64,000 nt of DNA from Flavobacterium fryxellicola (GCF_900143245.1 NZ_FRDK01000004.1:62001-126000); one strand, 5' to 3'; shown: positions 53,662-63,481, numbered from the stretch's first letter. The notes: generated from the sequence alone by a model not told the origin. Made by a program: numbers and translations.

Positions 53662-53964
53662 TTAGTCGTTAAAAAGAAATCCTAGTCCCAAGCGTTTAAG
53701 CATTTTTTTTTCGAAAGCCCAAAAGAATTTAAACTGGCCAAACAAAAAGCCAATTAGCACTAAAAGCACTTGGTAGATTGGAAATATTAAAAGTAGTCTT
53801 ACTGGTGTAAACCAATAGCCTAAATCTTCTTTCGTAATTCCAAGCCAAAAGCAAAAAGGTGTTGAGAGCCATGCCGAGGCAGATCCAGTTATCGCAAAAA
53901 CAATAAATATAATAGTAAGTTGGAAATTAGTTTCAATGCCCCAACGTTTTTTTAGTTTGTTCAT
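53662..53964 (-). CDS. DUF6787-like membrane protein
   Basis: The 100-residue protein has two membrane helices (LTIIFIVFAITGSASAWL; LLLIFPIYQVLLVLIGFLFG) and conserved flanks (KLKKRWGIETNFQ; EKKMLKRLGLGF). It is a common flavobacterial family (DUF6787) of unknown function, sometimes mislabelled as prolipoprotein diacylglyceryl transferase; it is far too short for that. Confidence 0.7.
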   Translation of the reverse strand: MNKLKKRWGIETNFQLTIIFIVFAITGSASAWLSTPFCFWLGITKEDLGYWFTPVRLLLIFPIYQVLLVLIGFLFGQFKFFWAFEKKMLKRLGLGFLFND

Positions 53965-54104
53965 TTTTATTTATAATCAGTACAAAGGTAGTGATACTGT
54001 TTGTTATTAGGTACTAGCGCATTAAAAATTGGACGATAGAAGTTCTGAAATGGCCTTTGACCAGAAAATGAAAGAATAAATTTCAAAAACAAAAAATCTC
54101 AATC

Positions 54105-54539
54105 TTATCTGATGGGTACAAAACCAAAAAGTATTTGATTGTACGTATTCTGAAAATAAATCATATAATTATAAATCAAGTAATTCACTTCGTATCCGTA
54201 ATTAATTGTTGGATCATAATTAATAGTCATTTCATATAAATTAGGATCATACCGTTGCGGTTGCAAAACACGGCTGTTCCATTCCATAACATAAAGCTGA
54301 TTTTTAGCCGCAAGAAAGGCTTGAGAATGATAACCCCGTTGAAATGCTCTTGAATTGAGCCACATATTAAATCCTGGATCAATTATAATTACTTCATATT
54401 CAAGTTCGTCATTGGCAATACGGACCGTGTCACCTTGAGCCGCAACCGATTTTTCAGTAGTGGGAAAATTAGACTTCGATGTGTTACAGCTAATAATGAA
54501 CACTAGAATAATTGCTAAGAAATAAACACTATTTTTCAT
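54105..54539 (-). CDS. DUF6146 family lipoprotein
   Basis: 144 residues from MKNSVYFLAI, with lipobox cysteine in VFIISCNTS. The mature domain has YEVIIIDPGFNMWLNSRAF and LYVMEWNSRVLQPQRYDPNLYE, then a Tyr/Asn-rich C-terminus, all features of DUF6146. It is probably anchored to the outer membrane. Function is unknown. Confidence 0.75.
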   Translation of the reverse strand: MKNSVYFLAIILVFIISCNTSKSNFPTTEKSVAAQGDTVRIANDELEYEVIIIDPGFNMWLNSRAFQRGYHSQAFLAAKNQLYVMEWNSRVLQPQRYDPNLYEMTINYDPTINYGYEVNYLIYNYMIYFQNTYNQILFGFVPIR

Positions 54540-54595
54540 AATCAAAAATTGAATACTAAAATTACAATATTAAATCATTTGTTAGTAGCGTTTTA

Positions 54596-54632
54596 ACAAA
54601 AAAGAGAGGTTGTCTTTTAGGGACAACCTCTC
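54596..54632 (-). terminator. Terminator of the serine cluster
   Basis: GAGAGGTTGTC (54604-54614) pairs with GACAACCTCTC (54622-54632), followed on the minus strand by a T-run. It ends the acyl-CoA reductase, serC, serA-like run. Confidence 0.8.
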
Positions 54633-54655
54633 TCGAATATTTAAATAGTGTAGGA

Positions 54656-55606
54656 CTAGCTTAATAAATTAATTATCTGTGATGCTAATTCAGTACCAAT
54701 TCTATCTTGTGCTTCTCCTGTTGCAGCCCCAATATGTGGAGTCAAAGAGATTTTATGATTCATCAAAATAGCCATTTCTGGAGTGGGTTCGTTTTCAAAA
54801 ACGTCTAATCCTGCAAATAATACTTTGCCGCTTTCTAATGCCTTTACAAGTGCCACTTCATCAATAACACCACCACGAGCGCAGTTTACAATACCTACAC
54901 CGTCTTTCATGATTGCTAATGCTGCCTCATTGATAATGTAGCCGTCTTGAGCAGGAACATGTAACGTAATGAAGTCAGCTTCTTTGAATACCGATTCCAA
55001 TGATTGTGAAACGATGGTAGTTGTGATAGCTTGTCCATCAAAAAATACAACTTTGATGTCAACTTGAGGGATAAAACTATCGGCAGCGATCACCTTCATT
55101 CCTAAACCCAATGCCATTTTAGCAGTAGCCTGACCAATGCGGCCAATTCCTACTACTCCAAGAGTTTTTCCTCTTAATTCAACTCCATTTGCATACGCTT
55201 TCTTCAAACCTTCAAAGTTTGTATCTCCTTCTAGAGGCATATTTCTATTGGAGTCATGTAAAAAACGAACTCCAGAAAATAAATGTGCAAAAACTAATTC
55301 TGCCACTGATTCTGAAGATGAAGCCGGAGTATTGATTACGTGAATTCCTTTACTTTTAGCATAATCCACATCGATATTGTCCATTCCTACACCACCACGT
55401 CCTATAATTTTCAATCCTGGGCAAGCGTCAATAATGTCTTTGCGAACTTTGGTAGCGCTACGAACTAAAACGACACTTACATTATTTTCATTAACAAAGT
55501 TAGCGACTTGCTCCTGCGCCACTTTTGTTGTTATTACTTCAAATCCACCTTTTTCTAAAGCTAAAATTCCACTTTTAGAAATTCCGTCATTGGCTAATAC
55601 TTTCAT
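54656..55606 (-). CDS. serA: D-3-phosphoglycerate dehydrogenase-like protein (short form)
   Basis: The 316-residue NAD-dependent D-2-hydroxyacid dehydrogenase has nucleotide loop GVVGIGRIGQATAKM, catalytic Arg in NCARGGVIDE, Glu in VFENEP and His in TPHIGAATGEAQ. It lacks the ACT regulatory domain of long SerA forms, so it is unlikely to be inhibited by serine in the same way. It is next to serC, which strongly supports 3-phosphoglycerate as substrate and the first step of serine synthesis. Confidence 0.88.
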   Translation of the reverse strand: MKVLANDGISKSGILALEKGGFEVITTKVAQEQVANFVNENNVSVVLVRSATKVRKDIIDACPGLKIIGRGGVGMDNIDVDYAKSKGIHVINTPASSSESVAELVFAHLFSGVRFLHDSNRNMPLEGDTNFEGLKKAYANGVELRGKTLGVVGIGRIGQATAKMALGLGMKVIAADSFIPQVDIKVVFFDGQAITTTIVSQSLESVFKEADFITLHVPAQDGYIINEAALAIMKDGVGIVNCARGGVIDEVALVKALESGKVLFAGLDVFENEPTPEMAILMNHKISLTPHIGAATGEAQDRIGTELASQIINLLS

Positions 55607-55731
55607 TTATTTTTTATTTAAAAATTGAATCATTTAAAAATTAAAAGATTCAATATGGATTATTATACTGTATAAATTAAATGTTTAAAAATTGCTTTTT
55701 CAAATCTTTAAATCTTTAAATCATTTGATTT

Positions 55732-56802
55732 TTAAATCTTTGTTTCCAATTCTTTCATAACATCAACCAATACTTGAACGCTTTCTAAAGGAAGCGCATT
55801 GTACATAGAAGCTCTGTAACCACCTACGGAACGGTGACCTGGTAAACCTGAAATTCCCGCTGCTTTCCACATTGCATCAAATGTTGCCGCATGCGCTTCA
55901 TCATGCAATAAGAAAGTAGCATTCATATTCGAACGATCTTCCACTGCAGCTGCTCCTTTAAATAATGGATTTCTGTCTATTTCGGTATAAAGTAATGTTG
56001 CTTTAGCATTGTTTATTTTCTCAATAGCAGCAATTCCTCCAAGATTTTTTAACCATTGTAAGGTCAATAAAGAGGCATATATAGGGAAAACAGGAGGCGT
56101 ATTGTACATGCTTTCTGCTTTAATATGTTTGGCATAATCCAACATGCTTGGGATAACGCGACCGTTTTTACCTAGAATTTCTTCTTTAATAACAACTAAG
56201 GTCGTTCCTGCTGGACCCATATTTTTTTGTGCTCCAGCATAAATAATATCAAACTTAGAAAAGTCTAATTCTCTAGAAAATATATCAGAACTCATGTCGC
56301 ACACTAATGGCATATCAACTGAAGGAAATTCCTTCATTTGTGTTCCAAAAATAGTGTTATTACTCGTGCAGTGAAAATAATCAGCATCTGCTGGTACCGT
56401 GTATCCTTTTGGAATATGATTGTAGTTTTGCTCTTTCGAAGAAGCTACGGTAACAGTTTCTCCAAAAAGTTGTGCTTCTTTTATTGCTCCTGCAGCCCAT
56501 GTTCCGGTATCCAGATAAGCCGCTTTTCCGCCTTCTTTCATTAAATTGTAAGGAACCATTAAGAATTCTAAACTTGCTCCGCCAGCAAGAAATAAGGCGC
56601 TGTATCCTTTTCCCTCTAGACCCAAAAGTTCAAGTGAAAGTGCTCTAGCCTCATCCATAACGGCTACAAAGTCTTTACTTCTGTGCGAAATTTCTAAAAG
56701 CGATAATCCCGAATCATTAAAATTTAATAGTGCTTGTGCTGATTTTTCAAAAACTTCTTGCGGTAAAATACAAGGTCCTGCGCTGTAGTTGTGTTTTTTC
56801 AT
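55732..56802 (-). CDS. serC: Phosphoserine aminotransferase
   Basis: The 356-residue PLP enzyme starts at MKKHNYSAGPCILPQEV, the family's typical opening. It converts 3-phosphohydroxypyruvate and glutamate to phosphoserine. It has FHCTSNNTIFGTQ and AGAQKNMGPAG, with the Schiff-base lysine in that loop, and the C-terminal HRSVGGYRASMYNA that binds the phosphate. It lies between the acyl-CoA reductase and serA-like genes. An ATG 33 bases upstream is less likely. Confidence 0.94.
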   Translation of the reverse strand: MKKHNYSAGPCILPQEVFEKSAQALLNFNDSGLSLLEISHRSKDFVAVMDEARALSLELLGLEGKGYSALFLAGGASLEFLMVPYNLMKEGGKAAYLDTGTWAAGAIKEAQLFGETVTVASSKEQNYNHIPKGYTVPADADYFHCTSNNTIFGTQMKEFPSVDMPLVCDMSSDIFSRELDFSKFDIIYAGAQKNMGPAGTTLVVIKEEILGKNGRVIPSMLDYAKHIKAESMYNTPPVFPIYASLLTLQWLKNLGGIAAIEKINNAKATLLYTEIDRNPLFKGAAAVEDRSNMNATFLLHDEAHAATFDAMWKAAGISGLPGHRSVGGYRASMYNALPLESVQVLVDVMKELETKI

Positions 56803-56895
56803 GGTGTAGTTTAAGTCCAAAAAATTAAAGAGCAAATTTCGGGAATAGGAATTTAAAAGGCGTTAATTATTTCGGAATTATTAAACTTATTTTGA

Positions 56896-57954
56896 CTATG
56901 TTGTTAACAAAAACGAAATTGTATCGATGTTATCTGCGTAATTCCACAATTTAGGTTTTTGGGTTTGCCCAAAACCAATGCTATTTTCGATGCTGCTGTC
57001 ACTCACTATACACTGAATATGCTCACTTTCTGATTGCAATCTGGTTTTTAAAGCATCTATGTTATCGTAGGTTTCATAAAATACACTCGAAATAGGGGAG
57101 GCGTGGCTTTTATCTTCTTTTAACGTTAAAAAACCATTGTCTAATAATTTAAAATTACTCATTAAAAAGACGGCTTTATTGTAGTCATAATTATTAGCAT
57201 ATTTTTCATAATGAATTACATCCTGATATTCAAAAATAGCTTCAAAAAAAGCAACAAACGAATAGCCCACTGGAACAAATAGTTTAGAAACGTTGCGACA
57301 TCCTAATCCAAAATACCGAAAGATATCTTCGCCTAGAGCGCTAAGTTCTTCTCCAGTTTCATCACCCGTCAAAACGGCAACAGAGTTTCTGCTTTTGCGA
57401 ATTATAGAAGGTTTATCTTTAAAGTAATATTCAAAATAGCGGGCTGTATTATTGCTGCCAGTTGCGATAACTGCATCAAAATTTTCAAGTTTTCCCGTTA
57501 CAAAATTTATACTATTCCCAAGTTCTGGGTCAGCAGCAATCATATATTTTGCTAAAAACGGTAATAAATGTTGGTCATTCGATGACGTTTTCACTACTAC
57601 ATTATTTCCTGTGATTAAAACGGATAAGAAATCGTGAAAACCAACTAGCGGAATGTTTCCAGCCAGAATTAGGGCGATGTTTTTAGATTTTTTATTCTGT
57701 AAATCATAATCAGAAAGCCATTGAGTCAAATTTTCTTCCGTTAGGGCTTCTGCCCAAGAGTGTATGGAGAAATAGACGTTGTCCGCAGTGTACCAACCGT
57801 TGTGTGACTGGGATAGATTTATCAAGGCGATAAAAGCGTCAAAAAATGTTTCGTTATGCAAAACAGCTGGATTTTTTACCGTGTTATCCTTGGAAAACTG
57901 ACCTAGAAATTTCCCTAATTCAACAAAAACACTTTTTTTTGTTTCTAATGTCAT
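56896..57954 (-). CDS. Acyl-CoA reductase (LuxC-like)
   Basis: The 352-residue protein has an aldehyde-dehydrogenase-like fold: LILAGNIPLVGFHDFLSVL, KTSSNDQHLLPFLAKYM, IATGSNNTARYFEYYF and FGLGCRNVSKLFVP, where the Cys is the likely thioester-forming nucleophile. LuxC-like enzymes reduce acyl groups to aldehydes. The conserved position in front of serC in flavobacteria is not explained. It is divergent from the ferredoxin gene, with a shared promoter region. Confidence 0.8.
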   Translation of the reverse strand: MTLETKKSVFVELGKFLGQFSKDNTVKNPAVLHNETFFDAFIALINLSQSHNGWYTADNVYFSIHSWAEALTEENLTQWLSDYDLQNKKSKNIALILAGNIPLVGFHDFLSVLITGNNVVVKTSSNDQHLLPFLAKYMIAADPELGNSINFVTGKLENFDAVIATGSNNTARYFEYYFKDKPSIIRKSRNSVAVLTGDETGEELSALGEDIFRYFGLGCRNVSKLFVPVGYSFVAFFEAIFEYQDVIHYEKYANNYDYNKAVFLMSNFKLLDNGFLTLKEDKSHASPISSVFYETYDNIDALKTRLQSESEHIQCIVSDSSIENSIGFGQTQKPKLWNYADNIDTISFLLTT

Positions 57955-57958
57955 TATG

Positions 57959-57990
57959 TTTGCTTATGAATAGTTTAGATTGTAATTTTG
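57959..57990 (+). promoter_or_regulatory. Promoter of the ferredoxin gene
   Basis: TTTG (57959-57962), 20 bases, then TAATTTTG (57983-57990), a full match to the Bacteroidota promoter. A divergent -7 box (TATTTTTG on the minus strand, 57993-58000) lies right next to it, so the two promoters of this divergent pair are interleaved. Confidence 0.6.
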
Positions 57991-58088
57991 CACAAAAATA
58001 AGGATAAAGTATTTAGGCATTGTTAAAAAAACTGAAGTTTTAAAAACAAACTACATTCCTAAAAACCGATCCTTTTAAACATAGAACA

Positions 58089-58439
58089 ATGGCAATTATT
58101 ATAACAGACGAATGTATCAATTGCGGCGCTTGCGAACCCGAGTGCCCAAATACAGCAATATATGAAGGAGCAGACGATTGGAGATATAAGGACGGAACTA
58201 AACTTAAAGGAAAAGTCATTTTACCTGATGGTACTGAAATTGACTCTGATGAGGCTCAAACTCCAATTTCTGATGAAGTATACTACATTGTACCTGGAAA
58301 ATGTACAGAGTGTAAAGGTTTTCATGATGAACCACAATGTGCAGCTGTATGTCCTGTAGATTGTTGTATTCCAGATGACAATCATGTAGAAAGTGAAGAA
58401 ACGTTATTGAATAGACAATCTTTTTTGCATAATGAATAG
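58089..58439 (+). CDS. 2[4Fe-4S] ferredoxin
   Basis: The 116-residue electron carrier has two cluster motifs. The first is Cys9, Cys12, Cys15 and Cys19 in CINCGACEPECP. The second is Cys72, Cys75, Cys84 and Cys88 in CTECKGFHDEPQCAAVCP, with an enlarged Cys-to-Cys spacing as in Alvin-type ferredoxins. The C-terminal tail is acidic. The leader is about 90 bases. It is divergent from the acyl-CoA reductase gene and could serve it or another reductase (inference). Confidence 0.9.
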   Translation: MAIIITDECINCGACEPECPNTAIYEGADDWRYKDGTKLKGKVILPDGTEIDSDEAQTPISDEVYYIVPGKCTECKGFHDEPQCAAVCPVDCCIPDDNHVESEETLLNRQSFLHNE

Positions 58440-58465
58440 CAATATGCTGACAGCATTAAAAAAGG

Positions 58466-58494
58466 AATCCTGAGTTTTTGCTCAGGATTTTTTG
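58466..58494. terminator. Terminator after the ferredoxin gene
   Basis: AATCCTGAG (58466-58474) pairs with CTCAGGATT (58481-58489), then a T-run. The convergent methyltransferase stop follows at once. Confidence 0.8.
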
Positions 58495-58495
58495 T

Positions 58496-59236
58496 TTATT
58501 TTTTTCTTGCGATAATTACAAACGTGTCAAAGGCATAGGTTTTTCGATCGATTGTTTGTATGATTTCAAATTTATTTAGATACAAAAATAATTGTATTTC
58601 ATTTAGAGTAAAAACGCGAACGGTAGAAAAATCATCTGCAATTATTTCCTTTTTATTATTTTGAAAAGTATAGTACTGCGCGCTCCATTCCAGTAAAAAA
58701 GTTTCTGACGTAGTTGTTCTCCAGTTGCTAGATCGATAGTAGATTAAATCTTCAAATGGGGCCTCATGGAGAATAGCACTATTATCTTTAGTAAATGGAA
58801 TAAACCTATTGGCATCTATAAAATCAAAAATAAGAATTCCTTCTTTGTTTAGGTTTTTATATATGGATTGAAATGTGTTATGTAGATCTTCATTTGTAAT
58901 TAAATAGCTGGTTGAGCGTCCTGTAATTAAAATAGTATCTACTGGTTGTTCTAACTTAAAATCCCGCATGTCTCCATGCAAGAAAATCCCTTTTTTGTTT
59001 TGCTCTTGCGCAATAGCAAGCATGCTTTCGCTATAATCTAGACCAAAGTAAGTAGTATTAGTAGCTAAAAATCGTTGCGAAAGGTTGCCTGTTCCGCTAC
59101 CAATTTCTAAAACTGTTTTACATTGATACCCCTGAATCAAATTGTTGTAGAAGTTAAACTCCTTCTCGTAATCTATAAAAGTTTGGTACATGGCATCATA
59201 AATTGCCGCCATTTTTCCGTTGTAAAGATTTGCCAT
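58496..59236 (-). CDS. Class I SAM-dependent methyltransferase
   Basis: The 246-residue protein has SAM-binding motif I VLEIGSGTGNLSQRF, motif II region YFGLDYSESMLAIA and FLHGDMRDFKL. The C-terminal half has antiparallel strands as in small-molecule methyltransferases (NWRTTTSETFLLEWSAQYY). The substrate is unknown. It has no operon partner; a terminator follows at 58466. Confidence 0.85.
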   Translation of the reverse strand: MANLYNGKMAAIYDAMYQTFIDYEKEFNFYNNLIQGYQCKTVLEIGSGTGNLSQRFLATNTTYFGLDYSESMLAIAQEQNKKGIFLHGDMRDFKLEQPVDTILITGRSTSYLITNEDLHNTFQSIYKNLNKEGILIFDFIDANRFIPFTKDNSAILHEAPFEDLIYYRSSNWRTTTSETFLLEWSAQYYTFQNNKKEIIADDFSTVRVFTLNEIQLFLYLNKFEIIQTIDRKTYAFDTFVIIARKK

Positions 59237-59281
59237 GCTGCTTCTTGTTTAACGTAAAATTTTAAAGAAAATATACGAAAT

Positions 59282-59316
59282 AAAAAAGGACTGTCGAATG
59301 AGACAGCCCTTTTTTA
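59282..59316. terminator. Terminator downstream of the TonB receptor gene
   Basis: AAAAAAGG-A-CTGTC (from 59282) pairs with GACAG-C-CCTTTTTT (to 59316), with one mismatch. It lies 17 bases after the receptor stop on the minus strand. Confidence 0.65.
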
Positions 59317-59333
59317 GTGATTCGATAACCAAA

Positions 59334-62039
59334 TTAGAATTTATAGTTTAAAGATAAATTAAACATAGTTCCCAATTGGCTAAAGTGATATCCATCATAA
59401 GTCATTTGAGAATAACGACCATTGAAAGTAACTAAATTAAATTGAGCTCTAGTTTGAGCTGGATCGTTTAAAATAGCTGTACCGGCTGCGTTTTCAGCTT
59501 TAAATTTCCATTCAGGTAATACATTTAATAAGTTATTTACATTTAAGGCTAGTGTTAGTTTGTCACTAGCAGCGTAATTAACACCTAAATCAGTAACCAT
59601 TTTTGTTAAAAATTCTACTTTTAAATCATTTGACATACCAGCATTCTTAAATTTTGTAGGTCCGAATACAGTATTGTTCAAAGTGAATCCAAATTTTCCA
59701 AGTTCATATTCTGCACCACCAATAATTTTAAATTGTGGTCTTGAAGTAAACAATAGTGCTTCTTGTGTTTGATCAATTACTGATTGGTTAACTGCTGCTA
59801 CACTTGCTGGGTTTTTTACAGGTCCATCAATTTCATTTTTTAAAGTATAGTTACCAGATATATTAAAGCCCATTTTTCCAGACCCTACGATTAGATTTTT
59901 GTATCCTGTAACAAGATCAATACCCGATGTTCTAGAATCAATACCGTTCACAAAAAATGCTGATGTGTTAGTAGGAGAAAATGTAATAGGGTTTCCTAAA
60001 ACAATTCTATCTTCAACCTTTATATCGTAATAATCTATTGTAAGATTAAAATTCTTATTTGGTTTCAAACCTATTCCAGCGGTAAAATTAGTAGACTTTT
60101 CTGAGTCTAATTTTGGAACACCACTTGCTCTAGCAGCTGATGATACATTATTTATTAAACCTTGCACAACAATACCTTGTCCTGGAACAAATGATGATTG
60201 TGATTTTTGAGTATAAATCTGGTGTAAAGATGGAGCTCTAAAACCTGTTGATAAAGAAGCTCTTAATGTAATTTTATCGTCAGAAAATTTATATCTTGTG
60301 CTTGCTTTCCATACAGTTGCACTACCGAAATCACTGTAGTCTTCATATCTAACAGTACCATTAACTAAGAAATCTTCTGTTATATCTAATGCAACATCTA
60401 AATAAAGACCTAGGTTATATCTGTTAAATTTTCCAGAATTTTCTGGAGTATTACCTTGAAATGAATCGGCTCCACTTCTGTTTCCAATATATGAAGCTAG
60501 ATCTCCTTCGAAAATTTCAAAATTTTCAGTTCTAAATTCAGATCCAAAACCTAAGCTTAATTGATCACTTAAATTTTTGGAAATATCGATATTCCCTACA
60601 TAATGATTGAATGAAGTTCCACCTGGTTTGAAAGTAATTGGAGTTGATATACCATATAAAAAGTCCTCTCCTGGATCTTTACTATCATTACCATTAGCAT
60701 CATTAAATGATCTGTTCTGAGAATTTGAAACTGTATATATTTGAGTATTTCCTCCAGTAGTTAAACTTACATCTGTATTCCAACCATTTTTTGTTGATTT
60801 GTAACCGATTGTCGCATTGTAATCATTTAGATCACCTTCGAATGTTGGCACATAACCTTGGTATGATGCAGGAGTCCCATCGCCAAATAATGTTGCTAAA
60901 TAAGGCATATCAGCTACTGATCTCCAGTATGGAGTTCTGTAATTAGCAAACGAATTTACTTTCTTGTAAACGTATGCTGCATTATAATACATTTGATTGT
61001 TTTCATTGTAATCAACCCCACCATTTACTAAAAATTTAGCTGCTGCCGTTTCTGGAGATCCATTTACGTTCCCAGCATCAGGTTTTAAAGCTAAGAAAGC
61101 ATTCACATCTGCAGGATTAGCACCAAAATCAGCGATTTCGCCATCTGCATTTACTCTTCCAGGTCTATTTGCTAATGCTACTTTTGAAAAGTCAACAGTA
61201 TAATTGATAAATCCTTTTTCACCAATAGTAGAACCATTATTTAAACTTACACCATACATTTCTCCATCGCCTTCACTAGTTATCCCTGTTCTCAACGTTA
61301 AAGATCCTAGAGAAGCGTTCTTTTTTAAAATGATGTTCATTACACCAGCAATGGCATCAGATCCATATTGAGCAGATGCACCATCACGAAGAATTTCAAC
61401 TCTTTCAATAGCATCAGTAGGAATCGCTGAGATATCCGAACCTGTTTCTCCACGTCCTGGAGAAGTTTGCGTATACACAAGTGAACTCATGTTTTTTCTC
61501 TTTCCATTGATAAGGATTAACGTTCTACTTGGTCCCATATTTCTTATTTCATAAGGGTCTAATAATGAAGTTGCATCATTTACTGGAGTTTGAACCGTGT
61601 TGAAAGATGGAATTTTGTATTGTAGTGCTTTGTCAAATGAAGCTTGTCCTGTTGATGTCAAGTCTTTTGAAGATAAAACATCTATTGGTAGTGCTGATGT
61701 CGTATTACTTCTTGGCGCCGTTCTTGTTCCAGTAACTACAACTTCATCTAAGTTTTGTCCTCCTTCTTCTGACAAAACCACGTTCAGGGTTGCACCAGTG
61801 ACTGCTTTTTCTAATTTAGAAAAGCCTACATAACTAAAAACCAAAGTAGCTCCTTCTTTTACCTTAATCTTGTAAGCTCCATCCATGTCAGTAGAAACTC
61901 CGTTTTGCGTTCCTTTTTCTACAATGTTGACTCCTGGCAATGCATTGCCTGTGTTGTCTTTTACTACCCCCGAGACTTGTTGTTGCGCAAAAACAAACGA
62001 CACGTTTAACAGGATTAATAATAATGCAAATTTTTTCAT
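59334..62039 (-). CDS. TonB-dependent outer-membrane receptor
   Basis: The 901-residue receptor has a signal peptide (about 1-19) and an N-terminal carboxypeptidase-regulatory-like domain (about 20-100; VSGVVKDNTGNALPGVNIVE). A plug domain (about 120-245; RTLILINGKRKNMSSLVYT, RVEILRDGASAQYGSDAIAG) and a 22-strand barrel follow, ending MFNLSLNYKF. It takes up a bound ligand with energy from TonB. No SusD gene is adjacent, so it is not a standard polysaccharide SusCD pair. The ligand is unknown. It is monocistronic. Confidence 0.9.
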   Translation of the reverse strand: MKKFALLLILLNVSFVFAQQQVSGVVKDNTGNALPGVNIVEKGTQNGVSTDMDGAYKIKVKEGATLVFSYVGFSKLEKAVTGATLNVVLSEEGGQNLDEVVVTGTRTAPRSNTTSALPIDVLSSKDLTSTGQASFDKALQYKIPSFNTVQTPVNDATSLLDPYEIRNMGPSRTLILINGKRKNMSSLVYTQTSPGRGETGSDISAIPTDAIERVEILRDGASAQYGSDAIAGVMNIILKKNASLGSLTLRTGITSEGDGEMYGVSLNNGSTIGEKGFINYTVDFSKVALANRPGRVNADGEIADFGANPADVNAFLALKPDAGNVNGSPETAAAKFLVNGGVDYNENNQMYYNAAYVYKKVNSFANYRTPYWRSVADMPYLATLFGDGTPASYQGYVPTFEGDLNDYNATIGYKSTKNGWNTDVSLTTGGNTQIYTVSNSQNRSFNDANGNDSKDPGEDFLYGISTPITFKPGGTSFNHYVGNIDISKNLSDQLSLGFGSEFRTENFEIFEGDLASYIGNRSGADSFQGNTPENSGKFNRYNLGLYLDVALDITEDFLVNGTVRYEDYSDFGSATVWKASTRYKFSDDKITLRASLSTGFRAPSLHQIYTQKSQSSFVPGQGIVVQGLINNVSSAARASGVPKLDSEKSTNFTAGIGLKPNKNFNLTIDYYDIKVEDRIVLGNPITFSPTNTSAFFVNGIDSRTSGIDLVTGYKNLIVGSGKMGFNISGNYTLKNEIDGPVKNPASVAAVNQSVIDQTQEALLFTSRPQFKIIGGAEYELGKFGFTLNNTVFGPTKFKNAGMSNDLKVEFLTKMVTDLGVNYAASDKLTLALNVNNLLNVLPEWKFKAENAAGTAILNDPAQTRAQFNLVTFNGRYSQMTYDGYHFSQLGTMFNLSLNYKF

Positions 62040-62342
62040 AATAAGTTGTATTAAATTTTTTGGTTTGGTTTAAAATCAGTTGCAATATAATTTTTTTTAA
62101 CATAATTGTAACACATTTTTAAAATTTTTGTAAAAAACATTTCAGACTTTTTTAATGACTAATTTTTAATTATTTAAAATATTTTTAAAATGGTATATTT
62201 GCAAACTTTTAGCGCCCATACCTTATCTTAATTTTAATATCGTAGCAGTTATAAAAGCAGCATGTATTCGTACTGAATTCTATCTTTAAAATAGAAAAGG
62301 GACGATGCAATATTCCATTAAAAAACAAAATAGTATCTACCG
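62040..62342. other. Divergent intergenic region
   Basis: The 303 bases between the TonB receptor and ychF hold a -7 box for ychF (62194-62201). I found no convincing promoter for the receptor and nothing else recognisable. Confidence 0.5.
62194..62201 (+). promoter_or_regulatory. -7 box upstream of ychF
   Basis: TATATTTG (TANNTTTG). It predicts a leader of about 135 bases before ATG 62343. No TTG element is seen. Confidence 0.4.
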
Positions 62343-63437
62343 ATGAAAGCAGGAATTGTAGGATTACCAAATGTTGGAAAATCAACATTGTTTAATTGTT
62401 TGTCAAATGCAAAAGCGCAAAGTGCCAACTTTCCTTTTTGTACAATCGAACCTAATATAGGTGTAGTAAATGTTCCTGATTCCAGAATTGAAAAACTGGA
62501 AGAATTGGTTAAACCAGAACGCGTACAAATGGCAACAGTAGATATTGTTGATATTGCAGGTTTAGTTAAAGGAGCCAGCAAAGGCGAAGGCTTAGGAAAT
62601 CAGTTTCTTGGTAATATTAGAGAATGTAATGCGATTATTCACGTATTGCGTTGTTTTGATAATGATAACATTGTTCACGTTGATGGAAATGTAAATCCCA
62701 TTCGTGACAAAGAAACTATCGATATTGAGTTGCAATTGAAAGATTTAGAGAATGTTGAAAAACGTTTGGAAAAAGTAAATCGTGCCGCCAAAACAGGAAA
62801 CAAAGAAGCGCAAACCGAAAAAGCACTTTTAGACCGAATTAGAGAAACGTTGCTGCAAGCAAAATCTGCAAGAACGGTAGCTCCGCAAAACAATGATGAG
62901 GAAGTTTTAATGGAATCTTTTCAACTGATTACTGCAAAACCAGTTCTGTACGTTTGTAATGTAGATGAGAATTCAGCAGTAAACGGAAATGCATACGTAG
63001 ATCAGATTCGAGAACTAGTAAAAGATGAAGATGCCGAAGTGATCATTCTTTCCGTAGGAGCTGAGGCTGATATTACCGAATTAGAAAGTTATGAAGAGCG
63101 TCAAGTTTTTCTTGAAGATATGGGATTAACGGAGCCTGGAGCATCCGTTTTGATTCGTGCAGCTTACAAATTATTAAAACAGCAAACCTATTTTACGGCT
63201 GGTGTCAAAGAAGTTCGCGCCTGGACGATCAATATTGGAGCAACTGCACCACAAGCAGCTGGGGTTATCCACACGGATTTTGAAAAAGGTTTCATCCGCG
63301 CCGAAGTTATTGCTTATGAAGATTTTGTGCATTACGGTTCTGAAGCCAAATGCAAAGAGGCTGGAAAATTCAAAGTAGAAGGAAAAGAATATGTGGTTAA
63401 AGATGGTGATGTGATGCATTTCCGTTTTAACGTCTAA
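62343..63437 (+). CDS. ychF: Redox-regulated ATPase YchF
   Basis: The 364-residue Obg-like P-loop ATPase has G1 GLPNVGKSTLFN, G3 VDIAGLVKGASKGEGLG and a G4 motif of NVDE in place of NKxD, the change that gives ATP over GTP preference. A coiled-coil domain (about 120-190) and a C-terminal TGS domain follow (about 280-363; AWTINIGATAPQAAGVIHTD; ending VMHFRFNV). It binds ribosomes and affects translation of leaderless mRNA and stress responses in E. coli. Confidence 0.96.
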   Translation: MKAGIVGLPNVGKSTLFNCLSNAKAQSANFPFCTIEPNIGVVNVPDSRIEKLEELVKPERVQMATVDIVDIAGLVKGASKGEGLGNQFLGNIRECNAIIHVLRCFDNDNIVHVDGNVNPIRDKETIDIELQLKDLENVEKRLEKVNRAAKTGNKEAQTEKALLDRIRETLLQAKSARTVAPQNNDEEVLMESFQLITAKPVLYVCNVDENSAVNGNAYVDQIRELVKDEDAEVIILSVGAEADITELESYEERQVFLEDMGLTEPGASVLIRAAYKLLKQQTYFTAGVKEVRAWTINIGATAPQAAGVIHTDFEKGFIRAEVIAYEDFVHYGSEAKCKEAGKFKVEGKEYVVKDGDVMHFRFNV

Positions 63438-63481
63438 GTTATTGCGAGGAACGAAGCAACCTTATTAAATAAATTTGAAAG

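Noticed and set aside
59334-62039. TonB receptor as part of a SusCD polysaccharide locus
   Set aside because: No SusD gene or glycoside hydrolase is adjacent, and the flanking genes are housekeeping.
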